A stretch of DNA of 64,000 nt from Stichopus chloronotus (GCA_021234535.1 CM037842.1:9816001-9880000), one strand, 5' to 3'. Positions 21,236-37,110 are shown, counted from the stretch's first letter. Notes: a model not told the origin generated them from the sequence alone. A program made the numbers and translations.

Positions 21236-21530
21236 CTTTGTGCACTTTAACTACTGAATTCTAACAGTGACACTTTTAGAATTTGAATGGATTCCCATTT
21301 CCCTTTCACAACGATGGAAACAGAGTCTCGTTTAGAGAAACTGTAATGAAGCACTCATTTAATTGTGGTAGGTATCATAGAAAGGGGTTCATTGTTTACC
21401 AGACATGTTACAACAACATCATTTCCAGAGTCTGCAGGGCAGCCAATTGTTATTAGAAACCCCATGGGAATTAAATATGTAAGATTGGTTACGTTTTCTC
21501 CTTTTATTTCGACGTATATTTGAGGTGGGA
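21236..21530 (-). pseudogene. Decayed Ig exon, Ig B type
   Basis: An AG acceptor at 21531-21532 opens into IVPPQIYVEIKGENVTNLTY and LITIGCPADSGNDVVVTCLV, similar to Ig B (LITFVASDVRRSSFLTCEV). The frame stops at 21355. The remainder continues in other frames, for example CEREMGIHSNSKSVTVRIQ, an Ig-like ending, with further stops. Same strand as the receptor gene and in the position of an additional N-terminal Ig domain. Multiple lesions make it a relic rather than a used exon. Confidence 0.6.
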
Positions 21531-21539
21531 CTATTCCAG

Positions 21540-24500
21540 AAATAAGAAATATTGAACGTAAAAGATTATAGTCTTGAGTATTCATTAGTTTTGAACAGGG
21601 TGTCATTCAAGGTACGCGTAGAAGCACATATATTTCCCTGGTTGTACAAAGGATATATAAATGCATACTAATTAAGAAAGCGTCCCTGTAATATAGTTAT
21701 AGTGACGAAAGGGTGGGTAATTATAGCCTTCTCACTTAGGAAAGTCTTTAGGATATATCTTTCCTCTTTACTAACTTAAAAAGTATGATGATAGTTCATT
21801 CGGCACATACATAAGTACTTTTTATTAGAGTCAACATGTGTTTTCTTTAATATCCCTAAAATGATAAAAATATATCAATACATTTCTGAAAACGTTGACA
21901 AAAAGCAAATGATACCTTTACGTAAGCACCTGACATGTCGAAATGAATCGCCTGATGTGAATTCTACTACTGTATCGAATACTACTAACAGCTAACATTT
22001 GACGCATTTTTCTTAAAAGAGCCATCACTGTTAGTGCGCATCACTAACGATTCCTTTCTTGATTAAGTATTTGACAGTGTAAACAAAGAAATTCCATAAA
22101 TATTTATAACTTCGAGGAATTCTGAGGACAGTGTCACGAAATGTTTAAATGGTCGAAATCTCATCCTGATACCCTAGGTTACTACATCCCTCAGTCATGC
22201 TCCACATTTGAAGTTGCACATCATAAGCTGTGGTACATGGATGCCTTTGCAGAAGTTTAGTTTTTGTCCAAATAGTCTCGAAGTGTCTCTTTCTCTCCTT
22301 TGATTGTTAAGTCGTTACTCTATTAGAGTAACGTTACTCGATTCATTGTGGTCTTTTCTTTTCTTTCCTCTGGTTTTCATCCCAGATTCCGATGACTTAC
22401 CAAAACAAGAGCAAAGTCTTCTTGGTCATCATTTTCACCATCGTTGTTTAGCAGTGGGCCATTGTTCCTTACTTTAATTGAATCATAGTAGATTTAACAA
22501 CAAAATCAAAATTACGATATGTAGCAACTTATACTGCAACTATATTCTTACAGACGTGGAACAGTATTTATCTGGGAAACCCTGTACCTTTTATCATTTC
22601 TTCCTCGAAGATGCATAGAAGCAAATATTACGTTTCAATTTCCTTGAGATTTTACCTTACTAAGCAACTATTCTTTCAGTGTACTTTAAAGTATAAACAA
22701 TTCAACCCCCCCCCCCAAAAAAAAAATCAAATTGGTATTATACTAGAGTTTTTACGAATAAATGTACCCTTTGCACTGAAAAACAGTGGCTACTAAGAAA
22801 CTTTCAATATGCTAATACTTACTAGTTATAACCCATTTCCTGCAGTTATTATCTGCGATACCCGAGAACAAACAGATGTCTCGTCTGTGAGTAGGGACTG
22901 TGGTTATACGTCTATTGGAAGCAAATTACTGTAAGTCAGTATTTGTGAATATTAGGGTGGCAACCTTTAAATAATGTAACGAAGAATTTATCACATATTG
23001 GTGAATATAAATAGTGGTGAACAAGATAAACAACACTATGTGACGTCTATGCAGCATGTAACGTTATATTCCTTGTTTTAATTGAGAATTCCTGTATTTG
23101 AAATTACTATTAGAGTGTCATACTACTATATGAAAGAGTCTGAAAAGTCCATACACGGATGTTGTCAGTGATATACATTACATACATGTAGTTGGAAACT
23201 ATTGCAGACTTATTTGACTAGTTGGGAAGGCTGTTTTTTATTCTTTTGAAGATTATATTACCTTTTATACATTGTCGTTCCTGCACAACACAGTAGTTGT
23301 AAAGCACACCTAACAAATGAGGTGTTGTTTATGAATGGTATGAACTGGTGACCAGTTTCTATCAGTTGAGTGTGATCAATCTGACTTGAACAGCTAGGCA
23401 AATTGGTTTCTTAGTTCAGATGTAAATGAATATCGCCCTCTGTTGAGGTAAGAGTTCTGTGGATCTTATGCTTAAAGTGATTTCGATTAGTATATTTCTG
23501 ATACACAAGTGAGCAGCCAATTCTCCATGATATCATACATGTTTATGCCCCCCCCCCCCCGGAATATGCCTTCACATCTGTACATCTGTATAATACATCT
23601 GTATACCACGTCATGTTCTATCATGCAAAAAAGGTCTCCTACTAACATGATTTTAGCAAATTATGTATATTTTGTGAGGACTAGCCTAATTAGACCTGTG
23701 CTATTGCATATCTATTACGTAGTCTTTTATAGTAAGAACCGTTAATTTCTGTTTTTACCGGTTTTTATGCAAATCACCGTTGCTTTCAAAGTCGTTACTG
23801 TCACTTTCATCATTGAAAGACGTAATCCGTCCTTGTACAACATCGCGTGTACATTAAAAAAGGACGAAAATTAAGATTAAAAACAATCTTATCTTTCTGG
23901 TTTTTCACCACACACGCAATCATTTTAATTAAGTATTTTCAAAATGAATCCACTAGGACATAAGCTTAACGTTTGGAACGAGCTATCATTCTAGAATAGA
24001 AAGTTAACATGGTTCTCACTTAAGTACTTGAAATGTACTTAACTTACGCAACGGAAAATTTTGATTATGTACTGGTCATAACGTCAAACCTTGTCAATTT
24101 TTGTTTTGACACACTCACACTCAGTAAAAAAAAGTTCCCTAGCTGCTAACGAAAGGCTGCAGTAGAAATCACGGTGGCCGTAAAGGCCAGTAATCACAAA
24201 GATTACCTCACACTTTTGCCATCTAATCTGAAAGTTTTAACATTTTTCCCCTTAACTTCAGCAACGGGGAGGTTCTGGGCTCGATACCTGGCCAGGTCAC
24301 ATCAAAAAGTCTGACTTAAATTTCAAGGCTCTGAAATTTTGTGTCCAACGTTTGACATATTTTCTCAAAGTTTTAATTTTTTCTCAAGGTCTTAATTTCT
24401 TTTTTTCTTTCAACTGATGATCTAAAAAGTTTTATTATCTCAAGTGTTTGACATAACATCAAAAACAGTAAGATCTAGTGTGTTAAAATTTTGATCAAAA

Positions 24501-25380
24501 TGGTGATTATTTCATTGCTAATTGAAGTGGCAAGGGTCTATGTTAGATTTAAGATTTAATTACTGCTGTCGTTTCTGTATCAGGTTCTTCTTGGAAATTG
24601 TCTTGCGGTTGGCATCGCTGACAACGGTGGGAGATATTCGTCATCAAAATCTTGTCGACAAAGTTTCCAAAGGGAGAAACTTGCCTTCCAAAACCACTCT
24701 GCATAGCAATGTGAGGAAGCTTGGAAATGTAGAAGACACACTAGCATCAGATATGTACACAGAGTAAATAGTTTTGAAAGAAAAAGAAGGAAAAGTAGAT
24801 ACCAAGCAACATGAAAACATGTATGGCAAGGACATATCTCTTTCAAAACCTGGCTGTTAACCAGTAAACGTTCTTCATCCCTGTATGTATTGGTACCGTA
24901 GAATATACCCTTGAAAAGATCAAATTGTTTTTACAGATTTTTACCGTGATGAATAGTAAAGTGCACTTTATTGATATAGGCTAGTATGAACAATTGTAAA
25001 CCACATGTTGAAACTGTTGCCACTCCCCCGAAATTTATAAAATGGAGCTTTTTTAATTTTTGAGTATATAGATTTGCACTCAGTGTAGGAGCAAACAAGT
25101 TCGATGCCACATAATTTCTTCCTTTTGAAATTGGGAATACTGACTTCCACAACGTGTTGTATGAAGAGTGTTGTAATTTTCGACAAATCTCTCATCCCTA
25201 TACTAAACTGATCACCCCATAGTCCTTCTTATTCAACCCTTTGGACATAAATGAATGCTTATCGTGTCCATTGTTGTATATTTTGATTCTGTTCACCTCT
25301 AAGTTAGTTGTGCGTGGTTCAGTATTTTTTTTCACAGTGGGGTAACATATCGAGCACTTGAACAATTGTGCAGTAGATCT
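21540..25380. other. No recognisable feature
   Basis: AT-rich. The plus-strand ORF at 24522-24767 (ends LGNVEDTLASDMYTE) has no identifiable domain. A poly-C run lies at about 22708 and another near 23550. Confidence 0.4.
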
Positions 25381-25383
25381 ATA

Positions 25384-25553
25384 TGCACTGTTAAAAATGT
25401 AAAGTGTGAAATGTAAATTGACAGAAAATAAAATAAAGAAAAACAGAAGGAATACAGAAATGTTCTGGTAATTAGTTTCCAGGCAATTTCTGTAATTCTT
25501 ACTTATTTCTTTGTTTTATTTTCTGTTAATTTACAGACATTTTTTACAGTGTG
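25384..25553 (-). mobile_element. TIR MITE, copy 1 (inverted)
   Basis: About 170 bp bounded by GCACTGTTAAAAAT and ATTTTTTACAGTGTG. The internal sequence (CAGAAAATAAAATAAAG, ATTACCAG-type centre, mirrored TTATTTTCTGT) is the reverse complement of the copies at 40.6 and 49.5 kb. No coding capacity. Confidence 0.85.
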
Positions 25554-25859
25554 TTTACTTTGCAAACATATACTGAGTAAAGGTATTACCAATGGACGGG
25601 AAATAACATTGCTAAAAAAGTAAATACCGAGTCCAGAATATGATTGTATAGGACCTACGATATTTTGAAATACCGTGTCACATTTACAAAAAGGCATAAT
25701 GTAAAACTGACGTTGACAACATGAACGACCAGCACCTAACACTGTATTAATCGTCACAGCAATCATGACCTTCGCCCTTGACCTGATGTCATCAATCTGG
25801 CGGACACTATGCAACATACCCAGACAACCACCCACAAAGTTTTTTAAGGTTAATGCGAC

Positions 25860-26320
25860 TTATCGTTGGAGATCGTGACATACCCGATTTGACATTTAAT
25901 CACGTGACCTTTGATATGGTGACATCATCAATATTTTAAAATAATTCCTGTTTTGTCTACTTGTCATGTATGGTCGTTTTGTACCTCTAAGATATGCACA
26001 CATTGAGATAATGCTGAAAATATGTTTTTCGTTTTCATAACCTGTGACATTTAACCTTCTACCTATGACGTCATCGCTCACACCTTGTACCCGGGCACCC
26101 ACCCATCACCTACCATCTAGGAGGAGACTGTGTCACAAGTTTGGCTGTACACACACACGCAAACACACATTTGGAGACCCTTCTTACGGCCAGTGGTAAT
26201 TCCGACCTATGCCATTTGCTTCCCATGAGGTAGTCCCTCGTAAGGACTACTGAACCACCAAGTGTCGGTTTGAATACTACAAGTGGTGTAAGGTGGGCTA
26301 CCATTTAAGTGTCATTTTTG
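25860..26320 (-). repeat. Dispersed repeat with partner at 43.6 kb, copy 1
   Basis: On the minus strand this begins ACACTTAAATGGTAGCCCAC, has an AGTAGTCCTTA block, a GTGTGTGT stretch, then GGAGGAG/CTAGATGG and GATGACGTCATAGGT blocks. The same order occurs on the plus strand at 43632-44340 with considerable divergence. Confidence 0.75.
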
Positions 26321-27306
26321 GCGACTTTAACCACCAAGTACGTACAAAATCTTTTCCCTGTATACTACGTATAGCTGTGAGATAATGACAAGTCATTCAT
26401 TCATGTTGTGTCTTGGTTGAACATTGGATGATTGTTTAACACATAGGAAAGACATAACTCCTCAATTTTTAACATTCCTTAGGCGACATCAGATATCCAG
26501 GAATTGACAGCCTCTGTGCAGAAGACATCTTAATATAAAACTCTTTTGTCAAGTTGCATGTAAGGTTTGTAAACTAATGTGGTGTGCCCTGCCACAACCA
26601 ACAATGTCACATATGACCAATAATGTAAAAACTGATAATAATGTTACACGTGGGACATTATAAATAAATGATCTAACCAGTGATGTCACAACTGACCAAA
26701 AAATGTCACAAGCTTTAGTAATCGATAAATTTACAAGATTCTCACAAGTATTGTTACAACTCCCTCAAACAGCTCCGATCATTGTACAATATGTCACCGA
26801 GATAATACGGACTCTTTTCCGACAGGGTTTTAGACATTTTAATGAAAGTTGGACTTGTGATCCTCCATAAAAGACTACAAAGAACCACGATTTCCCTAAT
26901 GTATCATGTCATTTGAATCAATACCTTTGATCGTTTTCATTCCATAAACTCCTTTTCAGAGGAACAGCTGTCAGAGGGCCATGTCCTATGTATGTAAGAG
27001 TTCATGTCAATTTTTAATTATCCTGGATTTCTTAGGGTGAGAGTATTGGCAATTCTTCAAATAGTGTGATTCCATCACGGCGACCGAAAACGAAAGAAAA
27101 AAAATATAGAAAAAATACATATCACTCAATTTGTAGCTATACAAATATGTAAAAAATACGAAGTCCATCCAAATAAAAGACCTAACAGGTGATTGTTTAA
27201 TAGTTTTCATCAATTGTTTCATCGATCAGAAGTTTTGAAATGAAACTAATTATTTGCAACGTCCTTTTGTGTAATTCAGTTACACAGGTACGGAAGGTTC
27301 GTTTTT

Positions 27307-27510
27307 ATCTCATCGCCCTATAGGGGCAAGATGATATATTGTAGTCACTTGGCTGGTGGAGCTATATATTGTACTGTGCACCCATGGGAGAATGGTTGCT
27401 ATGGAAATGCTTGGAGTGGATGAGTAGCGACACCCCAGGGGTACCCCAATTTAGAGAGACCATGGGTACAGGAGGGTTCTGTTGGGTGGTATAAATGAAA
27501 ACGTGTCCGT
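27307..27510 (-). repeat. Dispersed repeat, copy 2 (inverted)
   Basis: This is the inverted partner of 4825-5029, followed directly by a GT/CG-rich microsatellite and the AGGTCA-rich tandem array. Together the parts may be one composite interspersed element. Confidence 0.85.
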
Positions 27511-27605
27511 GTGCGTACGTGTGCGTGTGTGTGTATGTGTGCGTGTGTGTGTATGCGTATGTGTGTGTGCGTTTGTGGGTGTGCGTGCGCGTGCGTGCGC
27601 GTGTG
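27511..27605 (+). repeat. GT/CG-rich microsatellite
   Basis: Alternating purine-pyrimidine tract (GTGTGCGTGTGTGTG type) between the dispersed repeat and the AGGTCA array. Confidence 0.95.
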
Positions 27606-27624
27606 ACGCTTGTTGTAAAAACGA

Positions 27625-28580
27625 TAGCTCAAGAAGGGTAACCATGACTAATCTCATACTTACTGTGTGGGTTGGTCATAGTAAGTAGATGATCCCTATT
27701 GTTCTATTGTTTTTGGTGGAGGTCAAAAGTCATTTGAGGTCACCAGAGGTCAAACCGTAAAAACCTTTTAAACACAATATCTCCAGAATAGTAACTGTGA
27801 CTGATGCCATACTTAGTGTGTGGGTTGTTCGTATTGCGTATGTGATTTCTTTTGTTTTTAGTCGAGGTCAAAGGTCATTTGAGGTCATCAGAGGTCAAAT
27901 CGTTAAACCCTTTTAAACACAGTATCACCAGAAGGGTATCTGTGATTGATGTCATACTTGGTGCGTGGATTGTATATAGTTAGGAAAATACTCCATTAGA
28001 TTTTGGTGGAAGTCAAAGGTCATTCGAGGTCGCCCAATGTCAAACTGTAAAAACCTTGTAAACACAGTATCTCCAAGACGGTAACTGTGAGTGATATCAT
28101 ACTTAGTGTGTTGCTTGGTCATACTGATAAGATGATCCCTATCATCTTTGGTGAGGGGCAAAGGTCATTTGAGGTCCCCAGAGGTCAAACTGTAAAAACT
28201 TTGAAAAAGCAATATCTCCAGAAGAGTAACCATGACTGATGTAATACTTGGTCTGTGGGTTGGTAATAATAAGCAAAAGATCTCTAATGCTTTGGTAGAA
28301 GTCAAGGGTCGTTTGAGGTCACTAGAGGTCAAACTGTAAAATCTCCAGGAGTGTAACCTTTACTGATGTCTTACTTAATGTGTAGATTGTATATACTAAA
28401 TCGAAGATTCCTTTTGTTTGTGGTGGAGGTCAAAGGTCACCCGAGGTCAAATCTTGCTAACACATTAACTTTAGAAGGTTAATGTTGACTGATGTCATAC
28501 TTGATGTGTGTGTTGGCCATACTGGGTAGGTGATCCCTATTGCTTTTGCTGGAAGTCAAATGTCACGTTCATTCCACGTC
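27625..28580 (+). repeat. Tandem array of about 145-150 bp with AGGTCA motifs
   Basis: About six units, each with a GTAACTGTGACTGATGTCAT-like block, a GATGATCCCTATTG-like block, and a cluster of AGGTCA hexamers. Perfect AGGTCAAAGGTCA occurs at 27865-27877 and 28427-28439. Units are diverged and non-coding. Confidence 0.85.
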
Positions 28581-28589
28581 ACCAAAATA

Positions 28590-29550
28590 AAGGTCATTTT
28601 GGGTTGAAGGCTTGTGGTGCATCAAGAACAATGACTGAAGTTGATCATATACTTCTCATGTGGATAATTCATGTTTGTTATAATATAACCATGTAGCAAG
28701 GAATCACAAAGCCTTTTGGCTTTCTGGTTTATCTGAAACTTTTCTGGCGCTCCGCTCCAACCAAAGGTAGCGTTCGACTCTGGTTTCCACAATTCTGCAT
28801 AGTGCGTAGGTGACGATAGGTCCCACTTGAGCCTCAAACCCTCCCCTTCCCCACATTGCAGGAAAATGCACCAGCGGAGCCACTGGTCATGCCCCTCAGT
28901 GACGTGTCTGTTTCCCCACTAGTGACAGCTCCTGGCTACGATTCTGGGCCCCGGTGAAGCTTCAGGAGGAAAGGCTTCTTCGGTTATTGTAAATAATCTA
29001 TCATTTTGTGTCCACAACTGTACAAAAAATATAATATATAAAATGTTGTAAAAATGTAATAAAATATATGTTTTGTTCCTGTAAAACAAACGCGTTATCT
29101 CCCTTTAAATTACTGAAAAGAAACAACATTATTATAATACTGCAACTAAAGCATACATTGTTTTACAAATTTACTACCTTGGAATCATAGGAATCGTTAT
29201 ATTTTGAACTCCTTCGTGTGATAATAAATGATTGATAGAGATGATAGGGGAATAAATCAAAGTTCGTAAGTTGAGGTGAGATATCAAAGTCACTGACCTG
29301 TGTGACATTGATTCAGTAATTTATACTATAGCTTGCATTCTCTCAGGTCTATATGTTGTAATTTGCTACGGTTGAGTTGACAACGACAAGTTCCACTAAA
29401 TTTGATACAGCTGGTTTAATTTTATTATATGCGTTCATGCCGAATAGCATCAATCAATTTGTCTAGATTTTGCCTTCACCTTAATGAAAGGCAATGGGAA
29501 TCACATCACTACCTGACATGTTCTAACGATTTTATTCATTTTAACTTTGC
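28590..29550. other. No recognisable feature
   Basis: AT-rich sequence between the AGGTCA array and the first of the small plus-strand exon candidates; nothing assignable. Confidence 0.4.
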
Positions 29551-29552
29551 AG

Positions 29553-31357
<1,805 letters not shown>

Positions 31358-32475
31358 GTAACTCATTTTACAAGCTTATATAGTAAGTATGGTTTTTGTA
31401 TGCCGTATCAACACATTATGTGTAAGGTAAACTGGATATTCCGGTGTAATTAAAGATAAGGGTCAGCAGACCAGGTGTAGGGAGGAGTGCTAAGAATTAG
31501 AGTTAGCACCTCTCCTGGTTCAAGTTTCACAGGCTATGGTAATTCATTCTGTTATTACACCAAAGCAAGAACACAGAGGGCAAAACACGAACAAAGAAGA
31601 GAGTTCCTATATAAACACGTGTCTTGTATTCAAACTGATTCTCTCAGTAAATTATCACATTTGCGAAGTCATGAAACTTGTATGGAATTATTCATGCAAT
31701 AAATGCTTACATTATACTTATATAAATGGTACATCAAATTCACTAACCCAGCATCATTAAAACAAGATTTCAGAATAGTTAAGCTTGAGGAGTTTAAGTG
31801 TTGTTATACGTTAGTGACATCATGTAAGTGACCCAAGCCAATGGCACATGATGTGCTTATTCTTCTCCACCACGTGATTATATATTGTCGTATTTTCTAC
31901 GCAAAACGGAAACAATTATGCTTGTCTAGTTTTAAGATTCGTGACATTGGATAGGTCAGCTGGTGAATCAATTTCTCGTGACATTTATTATATGTAATAT
32001 ATATGGACGCCATTCAGGTAAATGTCTCTAACGTTTATCAAACAGTGAAGTATCAAATACAAATACAATGATAAGGAACCACGTGACTGGATACGACCTG
32101 TAACCAAGGAACGTCAGAAGCATTTTGACCTCAATGAATCATAATATCCGAAAAGACCCTATTGGGTAGCAAAATTGATTCTTGTACCGTATTAGTCGGA
32201 AAAGTCAGCCCAAATATGTTCGTTTTCAATCAAGGAAAAAATTAACTGTTTTGCATCAATTTACTTTTAAGTTATGATCTTGGAGCATTTTAAGAGATTT
32301 TCGCAGGACCTTTTTTAACCATGCCCCTGTCCCTTACTCTGCCCTTGCACTTAGCTCATCCCCAGCCCCGTATGGTCCTTTTGTTTTTCTTGAAATATTT
32401 GTTTTCACGTGTGAAAACAAAGTGTATGCAGAAAGGGAAAAGTACAAACTACTTCACTCAGTCACTAGTTTAGAG

Positions 32476-32531
32476 TACACTGTAAACAATTTCTATATGT
32501 ACAACGTATCTGTAACATTTTTAACAGTGTA
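32476..32531. mobile_element. Short derivative of the TIR MITE
   Basis: Only about 56 bp remains: TACACTGTAAACAATTTCT at one end and ACATTTTTAACAGTGTA at the other, with the centre deleted. Confidence 0.6.
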
Positions 32532-34244
32532 TACCTAGGCCTAGTTTCCTGAAATTAGGCCTAGGATCTCGCCGTACATCCTTTTCGTGATATCACTGTG
32601 TATATGCACGTGTGCAATGAATATAGCAGTCAGCGGCGTAACGCCTATGGGCTCGGGCGGGGCAAACCCGGGGCAAACCTCTGAACAAAGGTGGCCCCGC
32701 TGCACTGATGTAGAGAAATTAGAAGAGGGTTTTTTTTTGTTTTTCTTTTTTTCTTTCTTTTTTTTTGAAGCGGCATGTTTTCGTTGGAAAAGAAGCTGTA
32801 AACGACTCAATGGACATATATTTCTGTGCATGAATACGATCGTCATAAATCATATGCCCCTGCAACTGCAAATCTTTTCCGCACGATTGACTCAGGCGCC
32901 TGAGGTGCACACTGGAACTTGATAAGCTACGCTGGTACATGTTATAGCGAAATGCGCAGAAATTTCATTGAATTTGCTCCATAGAATTAGATCTAATTGA
33001 TTCGCTCTCGGTGAGGGTTGCCACATGGCATTAGCCGATGACTGGACAAATTTGGCATACTTTGAACCCCTTTCGCTGATGTTTTCCACAGCTATCGGCC
33101 AAATCCCCGACGCTAAAGAATTCAATGTGGATATATGTTTCCGTAGCAGACAGTAAATCGAATTTGGTATATTTTCCACATTTTCCATATTTTGCTGATA
33201 TTTTGCCCAGATCATTCTCCAAGCTGAAGCTAATCAAAACATACCTACTTTCAACCATTTCACAAGATCACTGGATTCGCAGGATGTCCTTTCCATGAAG
33301 AGCGAGGAGGCATGGTCACTTGATATAGATGGACTAATCGATATGTTTGCTGGCATGAAGACCAGGCGCAGAAAATTTAAGCTCTAGCTCTATCAATGAT
33401 GGGAAATATAAACCTTTATGTTAATTGGACATTGGTCATTTGTTCTTATTGTCCTTTCAATCTTTTAATGTATTCTAGCTTTGCAACATTTTTTTCTTCC
33501 CACTTCAGTAAACCAGACACGGCAGACCAAAAATGTGTATATGAACACAGATTGCCCCCAAAATCTCAGCCGATAACATTACCACAAAATGTTCCATGTA
33601 TGGCTTAGATTGCACCAGAGAGGTGTAGAACCTCTTGTAGAACCCCAGAGCTGGACCCACGCTTTGGGATTCCACGCTGATGATGTGCGCTTCTCTGCAG
33701 TAGCCAGGAGCCCTTCCTTCACTGAACCCCAGGGCCACCGGGCTCATCAAAACACCACTGCGAGCAGTGTGTCCTTTTACCAATTTATGTCAGTGACGAG
33801 GATGCTGACCTAGTACGAGAAGCAAAAGGCGAACAAAACACTAGCATTAACGTTAGCAGATTTCCGCCGACTAAGAAGGCTATGGGCTATGTAGCCTATA
33901 GGTTCCTACACCATATAGATTTCGATCGACGGAGAGAAATTTTAGAAAAAAAGATGAAAAATAAGGGTGATTTGATCAATTTACTTGCTACGTATGGTAA
34001 ATTCATTTTTTTTCAAAAATTTTTTCAAAAAAAAAAAAAATATCTTCATAAAATACTTGGTGACTTATGGTGGCTCCGTTTAGATGGTCCCTATTTTCAA
34101 ATGCCATCCCCCCACCAAAAATTTCTTAAAAAGGCCCTGGATTTTCGTGTATAGCGCTGGGAAGGGAAAAACGAATAGTTTGATGTCCATTTTACCTTTG
34201 CTGTCAAGACGGTGCCACCATGGCTATTTTTCAAGGGCGCATGG

Positions 34245-34480
34245 GTGTACGTATGTGTGTGGTTCACTTTTGCAGAGTTTATGTATGTAATTCATTTGAA
34301 AAATGCATTTCTATGGGTCACTTTGTGCAGAGCTTATGTATGTGACATTTGAAGAGTGTATTTATATGGATCGCTTTGTGCAGAGTGTATATATGTGTAT
34401 GTGATTCATTTCAAGATTGCATTTATGTGGTTTATTTTGAAAAATACCGTGTGCATTCTTCACCTTGCAGAGTGCATGTT
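34245..34480 (+). repeat. Minisatellite, about 65 bp unit
   Basis: The motif CACTTTGTGCAGAG then TTATGTATGTG and CATTTGAAGA recurs three to four times. Confidence 0.75.
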
Positions 34481-36634
34481 GTTTCTCTTATCAGTATTGT
34501 TAAGGTAATGTAATATACAGCCAATTTTCCAATTTACAGTTGTACTTACTGTATTAGTTAAGTCTATGAATTAGTTCCTGAAGCCTACACAGGCTGATAT
34601 TTAGAAAATGCAAAAAGTAGGAACATCAAAGGTATGTAGAATTTGCCTAAGAGAATGAAACAACGTTTGCTCAAAAGTGCACTTCCAAAGAAGTTAGAAC
34701 TGCTAAATTAAAAAAAAAACACTCAGTTGGTAGTAGGAGACTCTGTGTATCCCACCCCCCCCCCTCCCCGAAATCAAAACTCATTTCGATGAACAAATGA
34801 CTTCAACGCTAGTAGTTGCAGCAAATCTAGCTCATAGTTATTCTTTGACATGCAAAGCTGTGTTTCATAAGCCGAACCTTCAGTCGAGTACCGTTCACTG
34901 TAACTCTCAGGATCAAATAGAGAAAAATAAAAATAAGGGACAGGTGACAAAGAAAAAGGTCAGAAAATTATACTTCAAATGACGAGTCTTCAAAGATCAA
35001 ATGTGCATACTACAAGAATGTGGGTCATGTTATTTATTTTAAACGGGAAGACAAAATCCGAGAGTGCAAACACAGCCACCAAATGTGTGAATAGCTGACA
35101 GAGAACGAATTATTAAGGGTCAATGTGCAAAGCACTGAGCTGGTGGAAGACCTTTAGCGTTTCAGTTCGCAAGATATTGTATCAGATGGTTACGGCACAC
35201 GTCAACCTGTTATAATTCTCAGTCGACACTTATCGACTCAGTTATATTGGAGTGTGTGTTTCTATTCTCCAATAGAAGCTGTACATGTATGTTCTGAAAT
35301 CCATTGGCTCGAAGTGTGTGTATTCCATCGGACTCTCCTCTTCATACTTTTTATTTCGAATCAGGATTTGTGACTGGATCAGTTCCGACCTGTGTCAGAC
35401 CTGAGGATCCAGCTAAAAACGTTACACTGTTTTAGGCGAAGTAAAAGTATTTCAAGATTTAGATACAACTGAAATACCCAGTGAGGAAGGCAACACTAAA
35501 GAAAAATGGAACAAAAAATCCGGATTTATTTTCAGCATGTGCTGTCACTCGAGCTATGTCAAAAGTTTAACTGATGAAAATCAGCCACCTGGATGAAGTT
35601 ACAGTCTCTCGGTGATGAAAAATCTGAAGAGACAAGTTTTGTCCAAGTGACAAAACCAGTGAAACGATGTGACCTGTAAAAAATCAGTCACACAAATTAG
35701 GTAAGATCCTTACTTATGGAACTTAAAGTCTGTATTGCATCACCCTAAGCTATATTTTTACCTCCTGGAAAGCAAAATTCTCAACTGCTTCTAAGTTACA
35801 GTACTCTCAGATTGACAGCAAATTCGAAAGACGCAGAGAAGCTCGTATTACACAGCGTACACAGGGATCCATTGTTTTGATTACACATGTGGAAGAATTT
35901 AAGTCAGGCTGAGGGAGGGACTAGAGGTAGGTGGTTGGGAGAATTAAAACTGTCTGGGGTGATGAGTTTTTGTCTTTAAATATACGAGGAAAAACCTCTA
36001 AATGGTTCTGACATACAAATGTTGCATGACCAACAACTGGTCAAAAAGGGGGGCATGAACTCTACTTCAAATTCTCTTTGTACGAAAAACAGGAAAGATA
36101 TATTGAACAGCAACTGTTGCATGAACATGAACATGTTACCTGTTGCAAAACGGGAATGGATAAATTCATCCCACGAAAATTCTGTGAAAAATATTGAGCG
36201 GAAAATTCCTAACAGAGAACACCTTGTCACAGAACATGGGAAAGCCTCTGAACTTCAAAGAAATGACGGAAAGAGAGCCGACGTGCTTTTATGTCAAATT
36301 CAGGCATTGTAATGCTAAAGTCAAGATCTGGACTAAAGTTTATCACCAAGTTTATGAAAGTAACCCTGAAATACAGATATATACGGTATGAGATACCATA
36401 AGTGCATGCTGAGCAATGGAATTTTGAAAACGTTTTATAGGGACAAGGTAGTATCCCTAATCAGTTCCAGATCAAAATAGTAGGATGAAAAATGAAGAAA
36501 AACAAACCATTAGCCATCAATGCGCATCCATGACATCACAACTCCTTGCTTTAAGTTCACTTTTTGTAGAAAATGTGTGAACTTTAATTTCTAATACCAT
36601 GAGAACCGAACAAGGGAAACGAATGAAAATCATA

Positions 36635-37110
36635 TCATACATTAATTTGGTTCTTAACTTTTCTTTTAAGACCAGTATCACGAATTGAGTTAGTGGAGAT
36701 AGTAGAAAATTTGGGACTCGGAACAGAGCCTTGTGGACAAGGAAAATCTAGAACAAGAGCATCAGAGATATCTTTTCCAATGCATATATATAAGCAATGT
36801 AGGGGGAGGGGGCAGGACAATGTTGGAGTTTCGTCTGGGGAGGGATCTAAGGAGTGGCTGTCCCCCTTTCAAGGATTCTAGATGCAAATTCTTGCCAAAT
36901 TTTCCACTTCTTATTTCTGTATTTGTCTTCCAAAAGTAGGACCTGTTATTGGAAAATTTTTAAATGTGTGCCCAATTCATCTTAATACGTGCTTGTTCTT
37001 CAGTTTCATCAAGAGAATGTTATGATCAACAGTGTCAAAAGGTTGCACTCAAGTAAAAAAGAAGTAGTAAAGCGCGTTTCTTCTGTCGTCCCAAGAGATG
37101 AATGCTGTCG
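36635..37110 (-). mobile_element. CR1/Jockey-like LINE reverse-transcriptase relic
   Basis: Read on the minus strand, pieces in shifting frames give LLLLFYLSATF, then PFDTVDHNILLMKLKNK (the motif-A region of non-LTR reverse transcriptases), and nearer 36,700 DFPCPQGSVPSPKFSTIS, matching the conserved PQGS motif block. Frameshifts and stops show it is dead. Confidence 0.65.

Larger units (their letters stand above)
31360..36630. other. Mostly unassigned sequence
   Basis: This contains the short MITE derivative (32476), a minisatellite (34245) and homopolymers (A at 34027, C at 34755). The segment around 32635-32690 resembles a repeat edge (AGCGGCGTAACGCC). ORFs at 33505-33783 and 36019-36312 carry no recognisable domain. 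Confidence 0.4.

Noticed and set aside
24522..24767. Plus-strand ORF with IRHQNLV, which looks like a kinase N-lobe fragment
   Set aside because: Only those residues fit; the surrounding sequence does not continue as a kinase in any frame.
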